Part shown: piece after piece, positions 1-11,700 of the stretch
Layout: every line of letters starts with the position of its first letter
Numbering within the stretch: the first letter of the stretch is position 1
Origin: Azolla pinnata
Lineage: Eukaryota; Streptophyta; Polypodiopsida; Salviniales; Salviniaceae
Direction of reading: 5' to 3'
DNA: 64,000 nucleotides
Assembly: GCA_037176905.1 (NCBI GenBank)
Contig: JBBBWG010001559.1
Span: 1-64,000 of the forward strand
Program-made: the position numbers and the translations under genes
The notes under the pieces: generated by a model
What the model was told of the DNA's origin: nothing
Databases searched by the model: none
What the model saw: only the letters and a program-made list of their open reading frames with translations

Positions 1-199
1 AGCTGGCAAACAGAGACATTGGACGCAGAAGCGAGGGATGGAGAAGCAGCAGAGAAGACGAAGAGGAGGAGGAGGAGCAGCAGCAGCAGATAGCAAAGCG
101 AAGCAGGAGCCATTGATCGGAGCTCAGGATTCGGTCGATCCGATCGATCGCTCGCTTGCAGGGACGACGGAGCAGAAACAGAGCAGGCCAAATAGAGTG

Positions 200-475
200 T
201 ATGAATGGGTGCATGTATGTATGTATGTATGTATGTGTGCATGTATGTATGTATGTGTGCATGCATGCATGTAGGTGTGTGTGTATGTGTGCGTGCATGT
301 ATGTGTGCATGTATGTGTGTGTGCGTGTATGTGTGCATGTGTGTGTGCGCAGGTATGCATGCATGTGTGTATGTGTGTGTGCATGTATGTGTGCATGCAT
401 GTGTGTGTGCATGTGTGTATGCGTGTGTGCATGTATGCATGTTGTATGTATGTATGTGTGCATGTGTGTGATTGT
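200..475. repeat. TATG/TGTG microsatellite
   Basis: About 275 bp of imperfect TATG, TGTG and TGCA units, almost entirely alternating purine and pyrimidine. Long open frames across it in several frames (Cys/Met/Val or His/Thr rich) are by-products of the repeat and not genes. A smaller ATGT tract lies near 892-930. Confidence 0.95.
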
Positions 476-2116
476 ACCATTACATCCTTTCTCAGGACAA
501 GAATGTACGGGATGGATTGTCGTCGTGCTCCTGCTGTGCGTGGGTGACATGGAAATCCAAATGTGTCAAAAGCCTTCGACAACGCGTCGATGCGAATTAA
601 GCAGAATTCGGTCCATGATGATGATTCACGCTCCGCGAAGGCCGATATAATAGCGTTTCCGATCATTTTCAGCCCATGATACGTTCTATAAAACAACGGT
701 ATCATTCGCATTTTGCTCGCGATGCGTGATGATGTTCTCATACTGAATTATTCTTCTCCTAGGTGGCTTTTTCTACCTCCGTGGTAGTAGTCACATGCGC
801 ACGATATATGAATTACCCATTTGGTTTACTGTCGCGACATTGTTTATAACTAATGGCAGGATATATCTTGGGGAAAATCAAAGTACAAGCTTATGTATGC
901 ATGTCTGTATGTATGTATGTATGTGTGTGGCTAGCTTCTGCTGCTGTTCCCCGATCTTTTGTGTGCGCCTTCACGTGGTGCACATTGGCCAACGTTTTGC
1001 GCATTGTGCGTTTAAATGCTCAAGGCATGTTGGAACGTGTTCGCCGAAACTCGACAATCGACTCGCAAGGCCCCACCCATTTCTGTTCCTCAGACAGAAT
1101 CTTCTGGCTTTGCACAAAAACCAGCTCGAAGAAATGCAACCAGCACCAGCTCCTCCTTCGATGTTTTATCATTCTTTTTGCGAAAGCCGCCGGAGAACGT
1201 TGTTCAACAAGGACACTTCCTTCACCCGAGAAAGAGGAAGGTTCCAATTCCTGGAAATTTGTGATTGTATCAGCTTACCAAGCAATGTCTCTATGTCGAA
1301 TAATTTCCTAGGAAACCAACCCATTTGGCAATTCATTTGAGCCGTGCACGGCGTGATACAAGTCTCTCAACACGCTCATGCGATACAATAAAAGAATATG
1401 CAAGATCTTTATATCAATTCCAATGTTCTACACTATTCTTTTGTCTCGTTTAAATCCCCATCAACAGCTTAAAACAGTCAAATTCTAGAGCGATGATGCT
1501 TGTAACTCCATACATTTCAACATGCAGCGGATCACCAACTGAAAGCGATAATGAAGCCCATCTTTCAAGAACCCTTACATTATGTCAACATGTCTTCAAT
1601 CACTCTACAATTTGCTGACAAAACCACTCACCACAAGCTCTCCAGCAACTTGTGATAATCATTAAAAATGCAAAACATTGTAATCCCATTAGAGCTTAGG
1701 TAATACACAATTGGTCACAAAGTTTCAATTGCCATTAGAGGGAGTAATACACAAGTAGTTTTTGCACTGACATAGATTGCAAACCATACAAATTACGGTG
1801 TAATCCATAGGGGCTTTGAATGAGGAGAGCCCATTCAACAGCACTTACAAGCGCTGCAGAAAAATTGTGCACCTCCGAGAAAGGCTCACTCTTCAGCATA
1901 TGTTCGCAAGACCCGAGTGATATCAGTGTTTCCGTTGAAACCATATACATATATCATATATGCTATTTTGTGATTTTGTATATATTTATATATGTATACC
2001 AATGAGAGAGATATCCTCAAATCATTTGCCATTAGGCACACACTGAAGTATTTTGAGAGAAAACCTTGTCAGAAACCATGAATTAGCCATTAATGGCCTG
2101 TGATTTACGGCCAGAT
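476..2116. other. Intergenic, no gene recognised
   Basis: AT-rich DNA downstream of the cyclin gene (which is on the minus strand and ends at 2117). Short open frames show no recognisable family and no splice structure that I could connect. The part closest to 2117 should hold the cyclin 3' UTR, but I see no clear polyadenylation site to mark its end. Confidence 0.6.
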
Positions 2117-5100
2117 CTACACTAAATCATCAAAGAATTCGTCAGGAATTGTCGTGGGAGGTGCCATCGTAGCAACACATTTGAACTGCAAAGCATGTAC
2201 GTCAACAATTCAGCACACATAAAATGGCCTCAAGAATTCTGAGAACAAAACAGACTCTTTTGAGCATCGAAAGATCTATGGCAGAAACTAAACCTTGTGT
2301 TGTTTGTATTTCTCTCTGATGGCTGGCAGGGTACAGTTCTTGGTATTCTTTTGTAACTCATATATGGCTTTCACACATTCCTTCAGCTCGGATGGCTTGT
2401 ACCCGGAATAGTGTTGCAATGTGGCATTCTACACAGTTCACAATGCGAGAAAATAAGCAACGGTTAAAAACTAAAATGCCTCAATGAATTCACTGAAATC
2501 TACTGAGTTCTTCCGGATAGCTACACAAGCTTTCAACGGTAGCCATCCAAAACAATGATCTACACTACGTGCTACTGAACAAGTTTAAACAATAATGTGC
2601 TGCTGAAAAGTTTCAAAGTAAGACTAAAACTTACCCAAGGTTTGGTTGAGGGGTTAAGAGTAAGCTTAGCCAAAAAGACTGATGCACCAGCAACCATGGA
2701 TGGCAAATATGGGAGAAAGCTATACTCAAGCATGGTCAGCTCGGCAAGGTAATTACCAAGGAATTCCAGCAGCAGGGTAGGGGTCTATGACAACAACACA
2801 AAACATAAAGAGAAATTATACATAAGACATTTCTGAGATACAGATGAGCTTAGCAAAAAGGAAACAGTGAACAAAGATATTCTGGGTTTAGAATAGACAT
2901 TTTACCTTCTGTCCTGCTTGGGCTGCTCGAATAAATCGCCTAGATTTCATATAGAATGAATGTTATGAGATTTTATTGTAGAATTGGTGTATAGGCTTTA
3001 ACTCATGGTCAGGTTAAAAGTTACCGAAGAAAGCTCTTGGTTGTTGGACCTGTCACCTCAAAGTGCAAATGGTTCAGTACACGCCTCTCCATCTCCAGAA
3101 CCTGTATATAAAACAAACAAAAAAAAACGAACAAAATTTCATGGCTTTCTTTTCCTTTTTTCCTAACGTCCAGAAATTGGAAGAAGAGAATTGTGATGTC
3201 CATGATACCAGGGACAGGGTATGAGAATCAATTTTGCTTACCTCTTCTCGTGTGTAAGTATTGTCAGTGATGTAGCAAAACTCTTCGACTTGGGGTGCAC
3301 AAATTTCCTCATATTTCCTACAGAATTCCAATTGGATGCCAAGAAAAGCTTAAGGAAGACGCAATATGCATTTCATTCTAGAAAATTGCACAGAAGTAAG
3401 TATGATGCTAAAAAAATCAATTACACAATTTGTTCAATAAATCCAATGGCCAGCATAAGGTACTTGCTAGAAAATTTTCATTTCAGAACACAGATTAAGG
3501 AGAGTAGAGAGCAAAAGCTTGAGGAAGATAAGAAATCCAATAAAAATTAGTCACACAAAAAAGATTAAATTGAGTTCAGTTGATACAGTTGCCCATAAAA
3601 TAGTGCTAATAAAATCAATCACATGATTCATTTCAGAAGAAAAACTAATACATACGATGCAATGAGCATGCAAGCTACACCCAGAAGCTGCAGACGTTGT
3701 CGAGTGACCAAATTTGCTGAGAGGAAACGATCTATGTAAGAGACTGTCAAGTAGAGAGTGTCTGGGACAAGTTTATATTCCTCGGCTACCTGAAACAATC
3801 AATATAGCACAGTTGTTAATAAATATCCCAGACCGCTAATAAAGCCTTAATACTACATATGGCACGACAGAGAGTGTAAATAGAACACGACCTTCTAAGA
3901 GCTTAGGACTTGGGGCTTAGGTTAAAAAAACACAGCAACATTCACCTCTACAAGCCAATCGACTAATATGCCTCTCATGCTCGCGTTGATATCTTGCTGC
4001 ACAGTTTCCATGAATGTTGCGACGGGCCTTCTTTTTAACTGTGCAATGCCATGGAATTTCAGAATAAAGCGTGCAGAAAACACATCCCAACATGTTTCTT
4101 GCCTAATCATCACCCAATACATAAGAGTGAAAAATCATCACCCAATACATAAGAGTGAAAAATCATCACCCAATACATAAGAGTATGAAAAATCATCACC
4201 CAATACATAAGAGTATGGAAAATCATCACCCAATACATAAGAGTATGAAAAAAATCCGTTTATGTTTGCCAACATTGGATGTACAGCATAGAGCATTTAT
4301 TGTACGTTTCTCAGCCTCGGCCTCAAAATCACAGCATATGCTAGGTAGAATAGCAGTGAAATTGAAGGTCAATACCACAGAAATCAGATAAGATCAAGCC
4401 CAACAAGTTCAGTAAATCCTTGAGTCAGAAATATGATTTGAGAAACATAGTTCAGAACATCGAATGTTGTTGAGTAAATATTTAGGATGGCCACATAAAC
4501 ATGTCCAATATCCTTTGAGAATATAGGAAATGCTGCAAGTGAGGAACTTACCTCAGCTACACGAAGATGACGATAAATGTCAGCAGCATAAGCACTGCAC
4601 ATTTGTGGATCCTTGTGATTGTCAATATCCATATAAGTTTTGCTAGACCAACCTTCAGCTTCAACATTGGCATCAGAGAAAAGCCCACCTATACAAACGA
4701 TCAGAAGAAACAAAGCAAACAATTATGTAGATCACTGATTGGGTAAAAATAACCCATGGTGGCCAATCCTCCATGGAAACCATCATTGATGAATGAACAA
4801 ATGGATCAATGCACGGATCAATGGGTGGTTTCATTTAGACATAACATTCCAAATTCCCTTGGCAAAACACAACATAGCGAGCCTCTACTGCAATATTTCG
4901 TTTTACAATCTGCTTTCAAAAATTACCGTATAGATCAATCACATAGAATAAATCATTAGAGATCCCCTGTGAAAACAATCATAGCGAAAATAGAAACCTC
5001 CGTGGAAACAGTCATTGAGAAACATCATGCATCCTTTCACAGAAACAATGGCAAAGAAATAGAAAAGGACTAAACATACCTTGACGGACCCGAGGTTTTG

Positions 5101-5818
5101 AGTCTCTAGAAATGTAAAGACTGTTCTGAGTCTTCCTCTCCAGCGATGCAACTGTTTTGGTTTCACTCAGACTAGGTAATGGAGGTTCCTCAGCAGACTC
5201 TGACTTCTTTTCAACAGTAGCCAATTCCTTCACAGCAAGGGAATTCTCATCATTCTCACAAGTAATGGAGCTGTTACTCAGAGAGCTCTTCGCCAGAGTG
5301 TTCGGCTCTCCGACAAAGTTTGACAGTTCGATTCCCTCAGAATTTTCATGAGACTGCTTGGCTAGCGAAGAAGAAGCCAGTGGGGCTTTTGCTTTTGCCA
5401 TGGCTCCATGGATAGAAACCTGAGAAGAACAACGACAAGAACAAACATATTAATAAGAACTGGCAGATTTTTTTGCAAAATCGAGCTTTTAATCCTATGT
5501 TTGGCTATGGCCTGTGCCAAACGAGCAGTAAAGAGAATCGAACCAACAATGTACCTGAGATTTTCCAGCTACCTGAGCAACTTGTCTCAGAGACGATGAA
5601 GTCTGATTTGTTAGGTTAGCAAGAGCCGCTCTCTTTTTGTTTCCTGCGTTTGAAGCTTTCACGTTGGAATCATCCATTGCTGCACGCTTGTTGGGGGCTT
5701 TCATCTCTTTCTTATTCACATTTTCGCCATCTCCAAGATGAGATCGAGTAAACACAGGAACTTCTCTTCCTCGCAAGCGTCTCGCCATCGCTCCTTGATC
5801 GTTATCTCTAGACCCCAT
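2117..5818 (-). CDS. CYCA1: A1-type cyclin, complete, 11 exons
   Basis: Mitotic A-type cyclin that would activate a CDK in S phase to mitosis. Exons (minus strand): 5818-5555, 5419-5080, 4688-4552, 4038-3946, 3789-3656, 3317-3242, 3101-3025, 2939-2906, 2784-2635, 2428-2294, 2185-2117. All have GT-AG borders and the phases close to 502 codons plus stop. The N-terminus carries a destruction box, RAALANLTN (about residue 60), for APC/C-directed proteolysis. The cyclin box follows with MRGILVDWLVEVAEEYKL, the A-type signature, then PDTLYL, YIDRFLS, RQRLQLLGVACMLIAS and KYEEICAP. The C-terminal fold ends in PAIREKYKQHK and an acidic tail. The start is the ATG of MGSRDND; an in-frame ATG 15 nt upstream (MFCAS) is possible. 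The order of motifs fits the CYCA1 subgroup better than CYCA2 or CYCA3 by recall of family members; subgroup is inferred. Confidence 0.93.
4102..4252. repeat. About 31-bp tandem repeat in cyclin intron 3
   Basis: Five near-identical units beginning AATCATCACCCAATACATAA lie in the intron between the third and fourth coding exons. Later copies differ by 2-3 bp (GAGTG versus GAGTATG), suggesting stepwise growth. Confidence 0.9.
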
Positions 5819-6327
5819 GGAGGCACAGAACAACGTATCTGTTCCTGATCAAGACGACGGCTTGCGGCTGCTCAGGCAAAGCAGTTTGCTTTGCAGCTAA
5901 AAGATCGCCCGATCTATCTAGATCGTGCTGGACGGATGGAAACCTCAGAGAGATTCAAATGCGGCGAAGTTCTTCTTGATCGAAGAATTCTCCGGACCTG
6001 CATCGATCAAAATTTGAAAGCGGTGAGATCTGTATGAGAATAGGGGGAGGGGGGGGAGTGCAGGGGTGCAAACATTTACAGGAGGAAGAACCGATGAAAG
6101 GATGAGGGCGAGAAGACGAGAAAGGAAGAAAATCAAATCAAATCAAATCAAACGCTTCAGGCAAGCAGCAAGCATTCAGGTGAAGAAAGCAACGGAAGCA
6201 AAAAAAAATGGAGGGATATACAATACTCTTAAGAAAGAAGAAAAGAGAGAAAAACCTGCAGAGATGGAGCAGGCCATGGCGATGGCGTCCTTGAACGTGT
6301 GCCGTGGTCCGTCTGCGCTTCTGCTGC

Positions 6328-6395
6328 GGAACTTCTTCTTCGTCTTCTTCTTCTTCTTCTTCTTCGTCTTCTTCTTCTTCTTCGTCTTCTTGTTT
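6328..6395. repeat. TTC/GTC triplet tract
   Basis: Pyrimidine-rich run of TTC units with interspersed GTC, about 500-580 bp upstream of the cyclin start codon. Translations of both strands give only poly-Ser, Phe, Lys or Arg. Confidence 0.9.
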
Positions 6396-6488
6396 TCAGA
6401 AGAGAATTCGGAGCTTTTTGAATTTGGTCTCCCGCCCAGATCGCCCCGCCTGGGGACGCATCGCAGCCGTCCATGGGGGTGCGCCCCA

Positions 6489-6498
6489 TCCAACGGCT
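6489..6498 (+). promoter_or_regulatory. Possible MSA element upstream of cyclin
   Basis: TCCAACGGCT fits the mitosis-specific activator core (YCYAACGGYY) bound by three-repeat MYBs in many plant mitotic cyclin promoters. It is about 670 bp upstream of the cyclin ATG. A single copy at this distance is weak evidence. Confidence 0.3.
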
Positions 6499-6744
6499 GC
6501 GACCGCCCCCCCGCCCGTCTTCTGAAAACTAAAACCGCTCCATTTGCTTTTTGCGTTTTGCGTTTTGCTTTTCTTCTGTTGGGAGGGCCGCGTTTTGCTT
6601 TTTTCCCCTCTAGCTTCTGGCTAGCAATCTGTATAAGTTATAACATAAAGGAAAGGACCCCTTGCAATCTATCTGCTTTTGTGTACAAATTTGGTTATCG
6701 GAATGGTGATTGATCTGTTGATGGCTAGGTTATACACACACTGT

Positions 6745-6985
6745 GTGGATCGTATCGGTTCCGTTATATCGTGTGATGCGATCGAAGCGCGGACTTAATC
6801 AAAGCAAACACGGTTTACTGTTCGTCTTTGACTCTAGCTCTGGCTCTAGCTCCTGACTCTAGATCGTACCAATTCTGTTATATCATATGGGCGATCGAAG
6901 CGCGGACTTAATTAAGCAAACAGGGTTTACTATATGTCTCTAACTCTGGTGGGCTCGAGCTCTAGCTCCAACTCTAGCTTCTGCT
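6745..6985. repeat. Imperfect 115-bp tandem duplication
   Basis: Two copies share GCGATCGAAGCGCGGACTTA, the AGCAAACA..GGTTTACT block and a trailing CTCTAGCTC-rich segment. The copies start near 6749 and 6864. The CTCTAGCTC words continue to about 7015. Confidence 0.85.
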
Positions 6986-6989
6986 CTAG

Positions 6990-8775
6990 CTCCGCCTCTG
7001 GCTTCGCTTCTCCTTGGCTTCAAAAAAAACGCTCCGAAATCTCGCTTGTAAGCCTTGGCTGCACAAACCTTGTTTATATTTAGATGTGTCGACGAAATGA
7101 TGGGGCTTTCCCTCCCCCGACTCATTCTCGTTCGGCCACGAGTTGATAATATCCTTTTTGCTTGCTTATTCTTGTAGTTACAAGTTACTGTTTTGTATTC
7201 TACTTTGGTTTTCCTTGTAAATTACGTGGTTCTACGAATATTAGTGACCCCTTGTTTCGAGTTACACTCCTCCATTTTTTCGATCCAATAATGAAAGAAT
7301 ATTATTTAACGATATATTGCATATAACGGGTGTCATTAGACATATATCCCACCTTATATTTTTATCGATGTATGGTATAAAATCTTATACTATAGTCAAT
7401 TGCCTCGAATATTACCCAAACAACGACCGCCGAGTTGCGTATGGATTTAACCCTTTGTTATCTACTAATATAATTATTAGTCTATCGTTATTACTATTAT
7501 AGGTAGCTTAGTGCCAACAATATTCGAGAATTTGAAGATTTACAATTTAGATATGCGCGACACTTAGTAATGTCAGTTCAATTCTGGTAATTTTTTCACA
7601 ATTTTTTACAATTATACACTTCATCAATTATTGACATTGAAAGATTGGCATACATATAGAGGGTTCAAGAGTCCATACCAATAGCTTAATAAAAAAATTC
7701 CTAAACCCTAAAACCTAGCTTCCAAGTTCACCCGACGATTGCTAAGGAGCTGATCAACAGGCTCGAGCAAGATCTGTTCTAAGTGGATTAAGGGCAATAT
7801 TAGTACTACCACGATTCCAAAGTCAGAAGAGCAACATTAACACGCCTACGATTCCGATACACAAATGTGTGTGTGATTGATCAGCGAGTGATCCAGTGCA
7901 ATGGCATTTTTGTGTGACTTTAGAACCAAAGAAGTGCAGAAGAAGAAGAAGAAGAAGAAGTAAGCCCACCCCTCCCTCTTTGCAAAGACCAAAGACCAGC
8001 ACAAAAACTAAGTGTTTCTTCTTCTCCTTCTTCTTCTTCTTCTCTCTTGGGGTTTTTTTTTTAGGGTTTAACAACCCCCTATCAACCCACCCCAATGACT
8101 TCAAACGATCTAATTCCACCACCATATCACACATACATAATCTATGATGCGCATCTATATATGTGTATAAAATTCCCAATTTATAATCCGATCATTTTAA
8201 TGCATTGTTGCATGCCATCTTAGACTCGCTGTAAACCCTAACAACAAACCCTAGAAATTATTACCCTCGCTCTAACTATTCTTCTCCATCCATAATATTC
8301 TATCTGGCCGGTCCAGCTGAACAAAAGAATTATAGATCTTTTGGTCAAATTAAGTCCTTCTCATGATCACGTAGTAGCTCAATCGATTGGTTGGTTGGGT
8401 GCAGCATCAGCCTAATGTTAGGTCTAAATTTTAGGGGCCCCCCGCGGCCATGCAATCTTCATTCCATAATCCGGCCGTTAATCATGAAACAAATTAGCCG
8501 CCTAGTCTGTCTATAATTAGTAGCTGGATTAAAATTAGCATTAGCCGGATGATTAGAATTTTATGATTATCAGGCCAGCGTATGAAGGAATGTGCAGCTG
8601 GTGATGAATGATCTGTGGGCGGATTTAGAAAGAATATCGGATCATTGATTAATTAAGTAGCCAGATCCAAAGAGCAGCTGCAATACATTCCCCCACAAGC
8701 TGCCGCCATTAACGGCTCCAAATCTAGCTGTAAATGGATCATAAGTGCTGATCATATAAATATAAGCATTTGGAT
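6990..8775. other. Intergenic between cyclin and MYB80-like gene
   Basis: AT-rich spacer between two divergently transcribed genes. It holds short GAA (about 7935-7965) and TTC (about 8018-8045) tracts. I see no coding exon. A TATAAATA-like string near 8755 is only about 20 bp before the MYB ATG, too close to place transcription start before the ATG, so I do not call it a promoter. Confidence 0.6.
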
Positions 8776-11700
8776 ATGGGCAGAGCTCCGTGCTGTGAGA
8801 AGGAGACGGTGAAGAGGGGGCCATGGACACCTGAGGAGGATGCAAAGCTGCTCGCTTGCGTCTCCCAATTTGGCACCGGCAGCTGGAGAACTCTCCCCAA
8901 GAAAGCCGGTAATTAAACTAGTACTGATCATGATCTGCTATATAATTACCCCTAATCCTCCACTCCACTCAATATATGGTGTGTTATCGCCCGCTAATCC
9001 AGCCCTAATCAACCACTAATCACCCCCACACGGATGTCGATGACCCCTAACCAACACCGATCTGTCGACCTTTAATTCTGTACCGATAATTCGCGGGTTA
9101 ATGGATCATTAACCATCCAGCTAGGGTAATTAGTGCTAATCACCAACTACCCCTAGGGTTAGTGCTAATAACCTAATCATAAGCTCAAGGGATTAGGTCC
9201 TAATTACCAACTATCTGCCCCTGAATATATTCGCCTCTAGTCTAATCAACGCCCTAAACCAGCTGCACCCACCAATAAATTATGCATTCATTATATGGAT
9301 CGAGTGGTGCCGAGTCATCAACAATATTATGCATCCTTAATGATCAAACACCTCTTATTTAATGTTTTTTGCGGATCATTCTAATTAGGGTTGCACCCAA
9401 CAATATGCACGATCCATTATATCGATCGAGCACTGAATCATCGACAATATGTATCGCTAGTGTTTGACACCTCGGATCCAATGTCTTTGCGCGCTATCAT
9501 TCTAGTTATTAGGGTTGCACCCACCCACCAATCAAGGGCGAAATCATCGACATTAACAACATGCAATCGTTGATCCGCGACACGTCTGATTATTGATACA
9601 CGGGTTTCGATTAATGTTTTGCCGGTTGGGCGCTGACGGATCGGCATTCTGAATTAGGGTTGCAGCGGTGTGGGAAGAGCTGTCGGCTGCGGTGGACGAA
9701 CTACCTGCGCCCCGACTTGAAGCACGGCCGCTTCAGCGAACATGAGGAGCAGCTCATCGTCAAGTTCCATGCCGCACTCGGCAGCAGGTAACTGTCGACC
9801 AAAATCGGGGTTTACCGAATCGATCAATCGATCACCTGCAAAACATGCACATTCCGAAGACATACTACTGAAGAAGCAGTACGTTCTAATGATCATGGGA
9901 TCTCTATCCAATCACACTATTTGTCGGAGATCGAAACAATACATCAACTTATTCTGAGATCTCTAGTCTCTGTTCACGATTCATTCTGGCCTTCTCTACG
10001 TAATCAGACTTACTTGTGCGACGTCGACGATACAATCGACTTAACTTCGTTCGATGATCGCGTTTGTCGGCGTGATCCGTGATCACGGGCAGGTGGTCGC
10101 TGATCGCCGCGCAGCTCCCGGGGCGCACCGACAACGACGTGAAGAACTACTGGAACACGCGGCTGAAGAAGAAGTTGTGCGAGATGGGCATCGACCCCAT
10201 CACGCACAAGCCCATGTCGCAGCTCCTCGCGGATCTCGCCGGCTCCTGCGCCATCGCGTTGCCCTGCAGCAAGCTCGCAGGCGACGACGGTGACTTCGGC
10301 ATTGGCTCGACTACTGCGCCTACTGCTGCCATCGACATCGCCGAGGCCACCCTCGGATGCTTCAAGGATGACATGCTCAATGCCCTGATGAGCAGGAAGC
10401 GGCTCGGGCCCGATCCTGTTCCCAGCAATCTCGCCATTGGCGCCGATGATGATCATGCAGATCATCGCCTTCCGAATGCCGCGATCCGCAATATTGACAA
10501 GCAGAGCTCGTGCAGATGCGCAGATCGTCCGAGCTGCATGATCGACGCGCGACCCCCGGATCCAGTACCGCGCCACGAATCGCAACGGCAACATGTTCGG
10601 ACCCACATCGATCGCGGCGCCGCGGACGACAGCGTTGTGGGCCGTTATAACAATGCCGCGGATCGCGCCCATGCGCAAGGCTCGATGGACACCATCTACA
10701 ACCACAAGTCCGACGCTTACAAGAGTACTTGGATCATGTCAAACGGCAACGCAACAACTGTTAGCCCCGCCCGTGCTACGACCTACTGTAATCATACAAC
10801 TAGTTCTGGTGGAGTTGGAGGAGGTTTGTTTTTCTTTTTTATTTTGTACTTTTGGATGATTGGGTACACATCTCACTGTAATACAGCTAGTTCTAGCCAA
10901 GTTGTAGGAGGTTTGTTTTTCTTTTTCTCTTTCCTTTTTTTGGTACTTGATGATTGGGTACACATCTCACTGTTATATCTTTTGTCCCATGGGCCCGAAG
11001 TTTGGTCCTAGAAGAAGAACGTTAATATATCTTTCTTTCTTATAAACCTCTGCATCTTGCCGTCTTGCGCCTGATCTCCAGATCATTATCATCATCAACG
11101 TCATCCCGCGCAGCTGATCACGCACCACGATGATCGGCAATATGCAGCCGGCGAAGACATCAAATCCAACGATATTGCAGCTGCAGGCTCCACGATCGCT
11201 AGTCCCGATTTAAATCCACAATCAATTGATCATGCAGGCAGCACTGATGATCGTGATCCCATGTTGTCGATCAAGCCCGATAGATTATCATCCGGCTCGC
11301 CTGCACCAACGACAACGACGCCTCGCTTGATGACTGATCGCAGGAGGCTGATGATCGGTTGCTGCAGCGGCAATATTATCGCCAATGTTCCACGCGGGCC
11401 CGTCAGTGGGATTCGGTCAGCCCAAGCTGCAGAACGATTGAGCCACGCTACTAATGGCCATGGAGCTACTGCAGCAATTACTGATCACGCTAATGATCAC
11501 GGCGCTAATTGCAGCTGGAGCGAGCGCAAATTTAATAATAACATAACTAATGATTTGGGCTCTAGCTGTAGTGCTAGCTGCCGCGCCTCCGGCCATGCTA
11601 TGATTAGCAGCAATATCAAGATTAAACAAGCCCCAGCGGCTAATTACGATGTTCAGCCTGCAGATTATGGAGCTAATAATCAGTCGACATTGGGCGGGGA

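Noticed and set aside
124-741. 205-codon frame on the minus strand
   Set aside because: Mostly His/Thr codons from the microsatellite; no family match.
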